Origin: a virus | DNA: 61,834 bases | Direction: 5' to 3' (one strand) | Virus record (IMG/VR): IMGVR_UViG_3300025000_000104 | Span: 1 to 61,834 of that record | Shown here: positions 7,552-16,363 of the stretch, piece by piece | Layout: each line of letters begins with the position of its first letter | Numbering within the stretch: the stretch's first letter is position 1 | The notes under the pieces: model-generated | What the model was told of the DNA's origin: nothing | The model's input: the letters and a program-made list of their open reading frames with translations, nothing else | Databases searched by the model: none | Position numbers and translations under genes: made by a program

Positions 7552-8586
7552 GTGAGACCTATTCCAAGAATAAAATCGACACAGCAAAAACAAGCACATA
7601 TTCCAAAAAAGGATTTAAATTTAACTTGTGCTGCCTGTACTGATTTAAAACACGAAAGAGAATACTATGTAAGCTATAATAAAATCCATTCTTCTGGACG
7701 TATTCCTTATTGTAAGGCTTGCTTAAAGAAAATGATAAGTGATGATAATGGAAATGTAACTCTAGATAAATTACAATCAACAATGCAATTAATAGATAGA
7801 CCATTTATTTTTGATCTTTATAAAATTTCATTAGAAGATAAAAATGACACATTTGGATGCTATATGAAAAATTTATGTCTTAAACAAAATCGTGAATTAA
7901 CATGGAAAGACTCTCTTTTTAGACCTCAATTAAATAGTGAGTTGAATTATGATAGTTCATTAAGCACAAATAAAACCTATGATTATACTAAACAAAATAA
8001 TTCACACATGGATGGATTCATTATAACTAATGAAATAATTGATAAATGGAATTACGGATATACAAATGAAGAGTATTATTATTTTGAAAAAAAATATAAC
8101 CAACTTAAAAACAATTACTCTGAAAAAACTGCTATGCATACCGAAGCACTTCTAAATTATATTAGATATAGAGTTAAAGAAGAATTAGCAACTGCAAAAG
8201 GAGACGTTAAAGAAGCTAAAGAATGGGGTGGTCTTGCTAAAGATGCAGCAACCGCAGCAAAAATAAATCCTAGTCAATTATCTGCTGCTGATTTAACGGA
8301 TGGTTTAAGTGGGTTTGGTCAATTAGTAAGGGCAGTAGAACAAGTTGTTGATATTGTTGAGATATTACCTAAATTCAAACAAAAACCGCAGGATAATGTT
8401 GATTTTACTTTATGGTGCTATATTAATTATGTAAGAGGGTTAAAAGGTTTAGGTGATTGTGAATATAAAGAGATATACGGATTTTACGAACAAAAAAAGA
8501 AAGATTTAGCTAATAAAATAATAAATAATGATGATATAATCGAAGAAGACATTGATGTCGAAGGTGAACATAATGGGGTCACATAA
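7552..8586 (+). CDS. Terminase small subunit-like protein with N-terminal zinc knuckle
   Basis: About 341-344 residues. A zinc site LTCAACTDLK...YCKACLKKM (residues 24-65) is followed by TMQLIDRPFIFDLYK, a pattern I associate with small terminase subunits of large Firmicutes phages, and by a helical C-terminal region with an Ala-rich segment. The small subunit recognises phage DNA and hands it to the large subunit. The gene lies immediately before the large subunit and overlaps it by 14 bases. The only standard start, GTG 7552, lies inside the ribosome site AAAGAGGTGA. The in-frame ATT at 7561 has the proper spacing and may be the true start. Confidence 0.65.
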   Translation: MRPIPRIKSTQQKQAHIPKKDLNLTCAACTDLKHEREYYVSYNKIHSSGRIPYCKACLKKMISDDNGNVTLDKLQSTMQLIDRPFIFDLYKISLEDKNDTFGCYMKNLCLKQNRELTWKDSLFRPQLNSELNYDSSLSTNKTYDYTKQNNSHMDGFIITNEIIDKWNYGYTNEEYYYFEKKYNQLKNNYSEKTAMHTEALLNYIRYRVKEELATAKGDVKEAKEWGGLAKDAATAAKINPSQLSAADLTDGLSGFGQLVRAVEQVVDIVEILPKFKQKPQDNVDFTLWCYINYVRGLKGLGDCEYKEIYGFYEQKKKDLANKIINNDDIIEEDIDVEGEHNGVT

Positions 8587-10336
8587 AAATTTTCAGTCAG
8601 ATAATAAAAAATATAAGACTAAAGAAAGTCGTACAAATATATATAATCCAGACTTTCAACCTACAGTTAAAGCTTTTGGAGATAAACAATCAGATAGTTT
8701 TACTAAAAATTTACCAAAATGGATTGATTTTATATCATGGGCTAGGTGGAATCCAGACTTATGGTACGATTTGATAACTCCAGAAACAGGAGGAATAAGA
8801 TTAGATTTAGATCAAAGAGTGTTTTTGAGGTCTATAGCTAGATTTGTATCGACATATGGTGTATTCCCAAGAGGATATGGAAAAACTTTTGTGGAGGATT
8901 TAGGTATATATCATGCTTGTGTTTTTCATCCAGATATTGAGATATCTCTTTCGGCCCAAACAAAAGAATCTGCTTCTAAATTGTTAGAAGATAAACATAG
9001 AGAAATTATAAAATTTTATCCCTTAATGGCAAATGAAATAACAAAATCGAGTTTTGCAAAAGATTCTGCTGAAGTAATTTTTACTTCAGGAGCTAGACTG
9101 GATAATCTTGCCAATGCTCAATCATCAAAAGGTCAAAGACGCAAAAGATTAAATATTGAAGAATCAAATTTATTGAATTCTGCACTCTATGAAGATGTTT
9201 TAGAACCAATTCCTAATGTACCTAGAAGAACAATAGGTAGATTAGCTCTAATAAATCCTGAAGAATTAAATGGTCAAATTAATTTTTTTACTACTTCTGG
9301 TTTTAGAGGTTCTACTGAATTTGATAGAAATTTAAGTCAATTAGACGAAATGGCTGAATTAAAAGGTAAAGTTTTAATAGGTTCTGATTGGCAACTAGCT
9401 TGTGAATATGGAAGAGGAGAAACTAAATCTCAAATTCTTAACAAAAAAGAAAAAGCATCACCAATATTCTTTGCAATGAATTATGAATCAAAATGGGTTG
9501 GAGCGACCAATGATGCACTTGTAGATATAAATAAATTATTAAAATTAAGGACTTTAACCAAACCAGAACTAAAATCAGACGGAAAATCAGATTATTATGT
9601 TTCAATGGATATTGCTCGTTCTCAAAAATCTAGTAATAATCAATCTTCAATAGCTGTTTTAAAAGCAAAACGCAATAAAGATGATAGAATTATATGTATT
9701 CAATTGGTTAATTTGGTAAATTTACCAACAGGGTTAAATTTTACATCTCAAGCAATTGAATTTAAACGAATGTTTAAAATATATAATGCAAAGGCAGGAA
9801 TTTTAGATAATAATGGATTAGGAAAAGGTTGTACAGATGAATTATTAAAAGAACATATAGATCCATTAACAGGAGAAATACTAGATTGTATGGATACGAT
9901 CAATACAGAGGATATCCCAGAAATTAAAGGTGCTAAAAAATGCCTATATGCATTACAATCACAAGGTATTAATTCTGATATCATAGTTAATTTTATTGAT
10001 ATGGTAGAAGGAGAAAAATTACAAATATTAGAAAAAGTGTCTAATAGTAATTATGATTTAAATGATAAGGATTATTTTAATAACACATTGATGCCATCCG
10101 TTAATACTGATTTATTTGTTGAGGAAGTTTCAAATTTAAAACTAAAACCAATAAGTGCTGGAAAGTTAAGTGTTGAACAATTAACAAAAAGAGTTGACAA
10201 AGATCGCTTTTCGGCTGTTTCATACGGTTTATGGTATATCAAAACATTTGAGGATAAAGTAAAAAGAGTTAATATGAATATCTCACCATCATCATACTTC
10301 GCAATAGCAAATAAATCAAGTCGTGCAAGATGCTAA
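8573..10336 (+). CDS. Terminase large subunit
   Basis: 587 residues from ATG 8573, chosen because AAGGTGA precedes it at 6 bases; upstream in-frame starts lack a ribosome site. The ATPase half has a Walker A-like FPRGYGKT (residues 98-105), a Walker B ending in NIEE (E196, E197) and a coupling motif FFTTSGF. The RNase H-like nuclease half has D346 (VSMDIARS), D412 (GILDNNGLGKG) and D544 in DKDRFSAVSYGLWYI. It powers DNA packaging through the portal and cuts the concatemer. Its start overlaps the small-subunit gene, so the two are translationally coupled. Confidence 0.93.
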   Translation: MGSHKNFQSDNKKYKTKESRTNIYNPDFQPTVKAFGDKQSDSFTKNLPKWIDFISWARWNPDLWYDLITPETGGIRLDLDQRVFLRSIARFVSTYGVFPRGYGKTFVEDLGIYHACVFHPDIEISLSAQTKESASKLLEDKHREIIKFYPLMANEITKSSFAKDSAEVIFTSGARLDNLANAQSSKGQRRKRLNIEESNLLNSALYEDVLEPIPNVPRRTIGRLALINPEELNGQINFFTTSGFRGSTEFDRNLSQLDEMAELKGKVLIGSDWQLACEYGRGETKSQILNKKEKASPIFFAMNYESKWVGATNDALVDINKLLKLRTLTKPELKSDGKSDYYVSMDIARSQKSSNNQSSIAVLKAKRNKDDRIICIQLVNLVNLPTGLNFTSQAIEFKRMFKIYNAKAGILDNNGLGKGCTDELLKEHIDPLTGEILDCMDTINTEDIPEIKGAKKCLYALQSQGINSDIIVNFIDMVEGEKLQILEKVSNSNYDLNDKDYFNNTLMPSVNTDLFVEEVSNLKLKPISAGKLSVEQLTKRVDKDRFSAVSYGLWYIKTFEDKVKRVNMNISPSSYFAIANKSSRARC

Positions 10337-10390
10337 AACAAAAAAAATAATAAATAAAATTACAACAATAATTAGAAAGGAGGTCATTCC

Positions 10391-12007
10391 TTGTCAGACC
10401 AAAATAAAACTCCATCAAATCAATCATCTCCCCTCTCACCCAATCTATTCGCACTAAAAGAATTATGGGAACCATCTAAATCAAACAAATTTTCTCTCTC
10501 TCGCGTTGCATCATTTTTCTCTAATAAACTAAAAACAAAAAACTCCAAAAATATAACAATAGATAAAATTAAATTGTGGTTAGCAAATCCAATTAAATAT
10601 CAAACAGAAATATTAGATTTATCAGATACATTGTATGCTCCTGAAGGAATCTATAAAACTTTAGTAAATTTAACTTCAAATATGGCAACTTTAGATAACT
10701 ATCTTCAACCAACAAAATCTACAATGAGAAAACTTAATCTAGAACTGAAATCAAAAATAGAGTTTGATGAATTTGGTGATCCTATAGATCAAGAAGTTTT
10801 TGACAAAATTCTAAATAACTTTGAAAATGAATTTGATACAGTTAGAACTTATATTGAAAATATTGATATAAAAAAAACTGGAAGAAGGATTATTGAAAGT
10901 ATTGTTAGATATGGTGCATATTGTGGATTTGAAAAAAATGATGGAAATTTTCCTTATCTTTGGGATCTACCAATAAAGTATATTAGATTATTTTCTATAA
11001 AAAGTGGACAATACAAAGTGGAATTTAATTTCAAATATTTTGATGATTTATCAAGAGATAATGAATTAAGTGAATTTGCTTGGGGAGTATATCCTGCTGA
11101 ATTTAAGATTCTGTATGATAGATATAAAAAGAATCCAGACAAATTAAGATATCCAGAATGGCAACCTTTGCCTAATGAAAAAGTATGTTGCATTAAATTA
11201 GGTGGAGATAATGATACTTTCTTTTTGCCATTGTATAGCCAATTATTTACAGAGTTATTTTTGCTTAATGATTTAATTGATGAGGAAATAGAAAACTCGC
11301 GTGACGATAAAATTAAGATGTTGGCAGTTGAGTTCCCACATGATCCAGAGACCGGAATCCCATTAATCGAACCTGATCGTGTGCAAGAATGGGTTCAAGT
11401 TGTTGCAAATGGATGCTCCGAAAATGTGTGTGTAATTGGAGCACCTTATAAAATCAATGAGATTCCTTTTAAATCTATACAAAATGAAAAAACTTCATTA
11501 GCTGAATTTGCTAAGTCAATGGCTTATATGCAAGCAGGAGCTAATCCTTTGCTACTTGGTGGTTCAAGTACAAATTCATCAGTTGGTGTAACTCAAAATC
11601 TAGTATATATTCAATCCAATGTTTTTAGTATACTTGATAAAATTCAGAGTTGGTTTAATTATAGAATTAGCAATGTAAACTTAAGGAAAAAATACACATT
11701 TAAATTAAATATTTGGAAAATCACTTGGTATAATCAAAATGAACAGATTGAACAGGAATATAAATTGACTACAATAGGCGGGTCATTTTCTATACTTTCA
11801 AGCAAGGCAGGACACAACAGTAATGATTATTTAGCTAGTCTTGAGTATGAAAATTTAACAAAATCAAAAGAATCATGGATAACTCCTATTAATATGAACC
11901 AAAATTCTGGTAATCAAGACGATACTGGTGGTCGCCCAACTAAGGCAGATGGTGATTTAAGTGATGGTGGAGTGACTACTCGTGATAAGGAAAATAATAA
12001 ACGATAA
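10391..12007 (+). CDS. Portal protein
   Basis: 538 residues beginning at TTG 10391 behind a consensus AAAGGAGG site. The middle part has the wing and stem features of portal proteins, including a long acidic region (LNDLIDEEIENSRDDKIKML) and a helix ending AYMQAGANPLLLGGSSTNSSVGV, the typical site before the crown. The C-terminus GGRPTKADGDLSDGGVTTRD is a tail shared by many Firmicutes portals. It forms the dodecameric DNA gate at the capsid vertex. It directly follows the terminase large subunit. Its end is followed by a small three-way-junction element and an endonuclease gene. Confidence 0.88.
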   Translation: MSDQNKTPSNQSSPLSPNLFALKELWEPSKSNKFSLSRVASFFSNKLKTKNSKNITIDKIKLWLANPIKYQTEILDLSDTLYAPEGIYKTLVNLTSNMATLDNYLQPTKSTMRKLNLELKSKIEFDEFGDPIDQEVFDKILNNFENEFDTVRTYIENIDIKKTGRRIIESIVRYGAYCGFEKNDGNFPYLWDLPIKYIRLFSIKSGQYKVEFNFKYFDDLSRDNELSEFAWGVYPAEFKILYDRYKKNPDKLRYPEWQPLPNEKVCCIKLGGDNDTFFLPLYSQLFTELFLLNDLIDEEIENSRDDKIKMLAVEFPHDPETGIPLIEPDRVQEWVQVVANGCSENVCVIGAPYKINEIPFKSIQNEKTSLAEFAKSMAYMQAGANPLLLGGSSTNSSVGVTQNLVYIQSNVFSILDKIQSWFNYRISNVNLRKKYTFKLNIWKITWYNQNEQIEQEYKLTTIGGSFSILSSKAGHNSNDYLASLEYENLTKSKESWITPINMNQNSGNQDDTGGRPTKADGDLSDGGVTTRDKENNKR

Positions 12008-12013
12008 TAATTT

Positions 12014-12060
12014 TGTGGCTAGATCGACGGATCGAAAAGAAGTTTCCCTACTTCCTGCCA
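12014..12060 (+). other. Compact three-way-junction RNA element before the endonuclease at 12104
   Basis: GTGGC (12014-12018) pairs with GCCAC (12056-12060). Inside are GATC/GATC (12021-12024 with 12029-12032) and GAAGT/ACTTC (12038-12042 with 12049-12053). The join between them, GAAAAG, and the run TCCTG before closure are shared with the element at 30700, while the paired bases differ. It lies 43 bases upstream of an endonuclease start. It has no U-run. Confidence 0.4.
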
Positions 12061-12103
12061 CTTTATAATATATTAGGGATTTCTATATGAAGGGAGATAT
12101 AAT

Positions 12104-13501
12104 ATGAGCAATAAATTGGAAACAAAGGATGTTAGAATATATTTAAATTCATTTGGATATGAACTGGTTAGTAAAGAATACACAGGAAGTAAAGGAATAC
12201 TTATTATTAAAGATAGTAAAGGTTATTATTATACAATTGTTTGGAACTCATTTCGTGATGGTATAAGACCAAAATTTGTACATTCATCTAATCCATATTC
12301 CATACAAAACATAAAACTATTTTTAAAAAATTATAAGGCTAAATATAATTTAATATCTGATGAATATAAAAATGAAGATTATCATTTAATTTTATGTGAC
12401 ATTGATGGATATTATTACAATTTAACTTGGAGGACATTACATAAAAATATTGATAGCAATCATGCTTTTGTTAGTGAGAAAAATATTTATTCAACTCAAA
12501 ATATTAAATTATTCTTAAACAAAAACAGTCTTGATTTAATACTATTAAATGAATTTAAAAACAATAAAGATAAATTAATTTTAGTAGACAAATATGGATA
12601 TAGATATACAAGAACTTGGTCAGATTTAAAAAGATTAAGTAATTTTCACATAGCAGATGATGGTAATTATTATTCTATACAAAACATAAAATTGTGGTGT
12701 AAATTAAATAATAAACCATTTGAATTAATAAGTACAGAATATAAAAATAATCGTGAAAAACTCCAATGGAGATGTCTAAAAGAAGTTTGTAAAGAAGAAT
12801 TTTATCAATCATGGGATAATATTTCAAGTGGCTATGGTAGCGGTTGTTCATATTGTGCTGGAAAACAAGTAGGATTATCAAACTGTCTCGCAACAAGAAA
12901 TCCAGAAATTGCTCTTCAATGGCATCCGACCAAAAATGGAAATTTAACACCTTGGAATGTGACTTATGGTAGTGAAAAAGAAGTATGGTGGGTATGTGAA
13001 GAGTGCAGTCACGAATGGAGTGTAACGCCAAATAATAGAACTTTTAACAATAGTGGATGCCCAGAATGTAATAAACCTAAAGGAGAAAAAGAATGCAAAA
13101 GAATTTTTCTTTTTAAAGGATTTATTGAAATTTCCCAAGATGATTATGATAAGTTATCAGAAATAAATAAAAATATTAATACATATTTCATACCTCAAAA
13201 AACATTTGAAGGATTAGTAGGTTTAGGTGGAGGTCTATTATCTTATGACTTTTATGTGCCAAAATATAATTTTCTTATAGAATATCAGGGTGAATACCAC
13301 GATCATGCAATATTAAATTATAAAGGAGAACCTTTAGAATTAGCTGAAGCAAGATTAGTAAAACAACAAGAACATGATAGACGTAAGAAAGAATATGCAG
13401 AGCAAAATAGATATAATTTTCTAGAAATTTGGTATAAAAACTTCAATAAAATCGAATCTATCCTAGAAAAAGAATTAAACATATTATCTAAAGTATCTTA
13501 A
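12104..13501 (+). CDS. Homing endonuclease: four N-terminal repeats, zinc ribbon, VSR-like nuclease
   Basis: 465 residues. The first 265 hold four repeats of about 65 residues, each with a helix of the form IQNIKLFLK..., then LIS.EYKN...LIL.D..GY.Y..TW..L. Residues 265-330 match the DUF4379 zinc-ribbon type: NPEIALQWHPTKNG, VWWVCEECSHEW and SGCPEC. Residues 380-455 hold the nuclease: SYDFYVPKYNFLIEYQGEYH with Asp and Glu, then a conserved QEHDRRKKEYAEQNRYNFLEIWY. The class is a Vsr-like (PD-(D/E)XK) homing enzyme. It is wedged between the portal and protease/scaffold genes. ATG 12104 follows AAGGGAGAT. Confidence 0.75.
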   Translation: MSNKLETKDVRIYLNSFGYELVSKEYTGSKGILIIKDSKGYYYTIVWNSFRDGIRPKFVHSSNPYSIQNIKLFLKNYKAKYNLISDEYKNEDYHLILCDIDGYYYNLTWRTLHKNIDSNHAFVSEKNIYSTQNIKLFLNKNSLDLILLNEFKNNKDKLILVDKYGYRYTRTWSDLKRLSNFHIADDGNYYSIQNIKLWCKLNNKPFELISTEYKNNREKLQWRCLKEVCKEEFYQSWDNISSGYGSGCSYCAGKQVGLSNCLATRNPEIALQWHPTKNGNLTPWNVTYGSEKEVWWVCEECSHEWSVTPNNRTFNNSGCPECNKPKGEKECKRIFLFKGFIEISQDDYDKLSEINKNINTYFIPQKTFEGLVGLGGGLLSYDFYVPKYNFLIEYQGEYHDHAILNYKGEPLELAEARLVKQQEHDRRKKEYAEQNRYNFLEIWYKNFNKIESILEKELNILSKVS

Positions 13502-13530
13502 CTCAGAAATAAATAAAACACAAAAAGTAG

Positions 13531-13725
13531 GTGAATAAGATTTTCATATATTGTTTTGATGAACAAGAAAAAATAAAACTTCAATCACAACAATTAAAAC
13601 TTTTCCAAGAAACTCACATTGACAATAAACAATGTTGGGTTTTTGCTATTGATACCAACAATAAATTTAATTTTAATCAAATTGATAAGAGTAAATGCGT
13701 TGTTAGTAATAGAATAATGTTTTAG
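13531..13725 (+). CDS. Uncharacterised 61-64-residue protein in the head operon
   Basis: Not recognised. The protein is polar with the core FIYCFDEQEKIKLQSQQLKLFQE and VFAIDTNNKFNFNQIDKSKC. As at 7552, the only standard start (GTG 13531) lies within its own ribosome site AGTAGGTGA, while an in-frame ATT at 13540 has normal spacing. It is followed after 27 bases by the protease-scaffold gene, so it is part of the head operon. Confidence 0.5.
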   Translation: MNKIFIYCFDEQEKIKLQSQQLKLFQETHIDNKQCWVFAIDTNNKFNFNQIDKSKCVVSNRIMF

Positions 13726-13752
13726 TTTAATTAACAGAAAGGTGGTGAAAAA

Positions 13753-15693
13753 TTGGATAAAAAAGTACGTCATAATTTTAAAGTAAAGTTTAATAATGAT
13801 TTTAAAAAAGTAAAAAACTCTGAATTTGTCGAAGGAACTGCATTAATAGCTTATAGTGGAGATAATAGAAATTCATCTGACATTACAGAGTTAGCATTTA
13901 CTGATGCTTTACCATCATTAGGTCTTGTTCCTTTAGTTGGGCATTGGTTGTCTGAAAAACAAAATTTTGGTGGACACGATGTAACAATTGAATTTATAGG
14001 AAATCAATTAGTATTAAAAGACAATACTGTGCCTTATGGTGTAGTAAAAGAAAATAATAATGCTGAATGGGTTGAGATTGAAGATAATGGAGTAATACAT
14101 AATTATCTAAAAGCAGAAGTTGTTCTTTGGTATGGCAGATATCCAGAACCAGTACAAAAAGTAATTGATGATGGAATTAATCAATCAATGGAAATAAATA
14201 TTCAATCATATTCTGAAAAGGAAAATGGTAATTTTCAAATTGATAAATTCGAGTTTTCTGCACTTTGCTTACTTGGGAAAGACAAAGATGAATTTGGTAA
14301 TATAGGAGATCAAAATGTCGAACCTTGTTTTGAGAGTTCATCTGTAACTATTAATAAATTTACAGTAAACAGTGAATTTAAAGAAAAATTTAATCAATTA
14401 CTTTTTGCTTTAAATCCTTCCTTCAAAATATCATCTTACTTCATTTCTCACGAACAAGCAGATAAACTAGTTCAAAAAGCAAATACAATATTTACACAAT
14501 TGGGTTTTGAATGTTCAGAGTATATTGTAGATGGTAAAGAATATGAAATTACTGGTATTATAAACAAAACTCTAAATGAAGAAGCAACTAAGGCATGGGG
14601 TTTTGATATTTATGATAAAGATACAATTACTATTCATTCCTTAGATTTTGAAACAATTGATACATCTTCTGTCAGTATAAGTTCTGTTGAATTGTTGATG
14701 AATAAGAATATTAATACAAGTCAACAGCATTTTACTTTGAAAATAAATAATACCCTGAAAGGGGGTGAAACAGAAGAAATGAAAAATGAAGGAGGTAGTC
14801 AAGTGGAAGAAAAATTAATTATATTGGGAAAATACAATATTACTATTGAAGAGTTATCTTTTGATATTGAAGAACTTTCAGTAGAAGAATTAGAAGAAAA
14901 ACTACAAGAATTTTCTAATGAAGAAAATAAAGTTGCATCTACATTTTCTGCAACATATCGTCAAAAAAGAGATGCTTTATCAAATGCGTTAGATCCAAAA
15001 ATTGAAAGAGATGTTGATGGAAACCTAACATATGAGGAATATTTATGGGTTGAAGATTTTGATGATACATACGTTTATGTAGAGAAAAGCATCTGGACAG
15101 CAAGTGACCATGAACGTAAGTATGGTAGATTTACTTATACATTTGATGAAACTACTATAACTGCAACAATATCTGGTGAATTTGAAGAGATGCTTTTAGT
15201 GTGGTTGACATTAGAAGAAAACCAAAAACTTCAAGATGAAAGAAATACTGCTACAGTGGTCTCGGAAGAATTCGAAACACTCAAATCTAAAGTAACAGAA
15301 TATGAAACAAACATCTCTACTCTAACTGAGCAATTCAACACTCTCAAATCAGAAAATGAAACTCTCACTCAATCTAATCAATCTCTAGCAGAATTTAAAT
15401 CAAATATCGAAACTGCACAGCAAGAAGCATTTGAGCAAAAACAATTACAGCTTAAAACAGAACTAATTGAAAACTTCTCTAAGGTGTTAACGGAAGAAGA
15501 AGTAAAATCTGTACAAGACAAAGACATTTCTATTGATGAAATGGAAAAAGAATTTAAACTTCTTTATGCAGATAAAGATTTGCAAGTAAAATTCAATAAA
15601 AAACAAAAGAAAACAGAAGTTGAAACAGAAATTCCATTAAATAGTTTTACTTGTAAGAAAAAAGATGATTGGACATCTTGTATTAAAAAGTAA
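13753..15693 (+). CDS. Prohead protease-scaffold fusion
   Basis: 646 residues from TTG 13753 behind AAAGGTGGTGA. Residues 20-200 look like a capsid maturation protease: EFVEGTALIAYSGDNRNSSDITELAF, then PSLGLVPLVGHWLSEKQNFGGHDV with candidate His and Ser residues, and SMEINIQS further on. Residues 340-646 are acidic, ending in a long coiled coil (EEFETLKSKVTEYETNISTL... to EAFEQKQLQLKTELIENFSK) typical of scaffolds. The protein would guide capsid assembly and then be degraded. A perfect internal ribosome site at 14789 precedes an in-frame GTG at 14803, so a separate scaffold is probably made (next entry). It lies directly upstream of the capsid genes. Confidence 0.75.
   Translation: MDKKVRHNFKVKFNNDFKKVKNSEFVEGTALIAYSGDNRNSSDITELAFTDALPSLGLVPLVGHWLSEKQNFGGHDVTIEFIGNQLVLKDNTVPYGVVKENNNAEWVEIEDNGVIHNYLKAEVVLWYGRYPEPVQKVIDDGINQSMEINIQSYSEKENGNFQIDKFEFSALCLLGKDKDEFGNIGDQNVEPCFESSSVTINKFTVNSEFKEKFNQLLFALNPSFKISSYFISHEQADKLVQKANTIFTQLGFECSEYIVDGKEYEITGIINKTLNEEATKAWGFDIYDKDTITIHSLDFETIDTSSVSISSVELLMNKNINTSQQHFTLKINNTLKGGETEEMKNEGGSQVEEKLIILGKYNITIEELSFDIEELSVEELEEKLQEFSNEENKVASTFSATYRQKRDALSNALDPKIERDVDGNLTYEEYLWVEDFDDTYVYVEKSIWTASDHERKYGRFTYTFDETTITATISGEFEEMLLVWLTLEENQKLQDERNTATVVSEEFETLKSKVTEYETNISTLTEQFNTLKSENETLTQSNQSLAEFKSNIETAQQEAFEQKQLQLKTELIENFSKVLTEEEVKSVQDKDISIDEMEKEFKLLYADKDLQVKFNKKQKKTEVETEIPLNSFTCKKKDDWTSCIKK
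14803..15693 (+). CDS. Probable internal in-frame start making free scaffold protein
   Basis: Within the protease-scaffold gene, AAGGAGGT at 14789-14796 lies 6 bases ahead of GTG 14803 in the same frame. An ATG at 14779 behind AGGGGGTGA is a second candidate. Translation from 14803 gives 296 residues containing only the acidic, coiled-coil part. Nested scaffold genes of this kind are known, for example lambda C and Nu3. Ribosome sites this close to consensus are not expected by chance inside coding DNA, and the local protein GGETEEMKNEGGSQVEEK looks like a linker. Confidence 0.6.
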   Translation: MEEKLIILGKYNITIEELSFDIEELSVEELEEKLQEFSNEENKVASTFSATYRQKRDALSNALDPKIERDVDGNLTYEEYLWVEDFDDTYVYVEKSIWTASDHERKYGRFTYTFDETTITATISGEFEEMLLVWLTLEENQKLQDERNTATVVSEEFETLKSKVTEYETNISTLTEQFNTLKSENETLTQSNQSLAEFKSNIETAQQEAFEQKQLQLKTELIENFSKVLTEEEVKSVQDKDISIDEMEKEFKLLYADKDLQVKFNKKQKKTEVETEIPLNSFTCKKKDDWTSCIKK

Positions 15694-15735
15694 AAATAAA
15701 AAATAATTAAATTAATTAGAAGGAGGAAATAAACA

Positions 15736-16287
15736 ATGGCTAATGTAAATAATGTAGTAACTGGTAGATATGGAATTGTGAATCTTCGTAAAGTGGCAGG
15801 GGTTAAAACAGGTGAACACAACATTCAATATGCTTTGAATGCAACTGATTTTGCTGCTACAGCTTGTCAAAATGGATTTCTTTTGGTAGAAAACAACTAT
15901 GGAAAAACTCTTGACCTTCCTGGTGCTGCAACTGATCGAGTTGGTTTGGTAGCATGTGTAGAAAAAATGTATGATGAAAGTGATATGTCTCTTGGTAATT
16001 TCCGTTTAAATATTGGTGAATTTTTACCTCGTATTTATCGTTTTCATATGTATGATGCATTTGATACAAATAACTTTAAATATGATGATGGGGATTATGC
16101 AAACTATGCTGCAATTGTTGCTGCTATTACCGCAGGTACTACTGTATATGCTTATCCATCTACTAATGGTCAAATTGAACTAGAACCTATCCAAAATGCT
16201 GGTGCTGCAATTGAATTGCAAGCAACTAGAGTTGTAACTTTGCCCGCCGGAGAATCCGCGCTTTGTTTCACTTGCACAAAAGCTTAA
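15736..16287 (+). CDS. Capsid-associated structural protein (decoration-like)
   Basis: 183 residues behind a GAAGGAGGAAA site, 77 bases upstream of the major capsid gene. The protein is beta- and Ala/Gly-rich (TGRYGIVNLRKVAGV, PSTNGQIELEPIQNAGAAIE, RVVTLPAGESALCFTCTKA), without enzymatic motifs. Position between scaffold and capsid protein and the strong ribosome site suggest an abundant virion protein such as a decoration or cement protein. No family is recognised with certainty. Confidence 0.6.
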   Translation: MANVNNVVTGRYGIVNLRKVAGVKTGEHNIQYALNATDFAATACQNGFLLVENNYGKTLDLPGAATDRVGLVACVEKMYDESDMSLGNFRLNIGEFLPRIYRFHMYDAFDTNNFKYDDGDYANYAAIVAAITAGTTVYAYPSTNGQIELEPIQNAGAAIELQATRVVTLPAGESALCFTCTKA

Positions 16288-16288
16288 T

Positions 16289-16314
16289 AAAAATAAATAA
16301 ATAAATAAATAAAA
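16289..16314 (+). repeat. AAAT microsatellite between capsid genes
   Basis: About six tandem AAAT/ATAA units follow the stop codon of the decoration-like gene. It is the longest instance of the AATAAATAA-type string seen at most gene junctions in the window. Confidence 0.7.
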
Positions 16315-16363
16315 TATTTTTTATAATATCAAATTAATAATTAGAAGGAGGAATTAGATTAAC

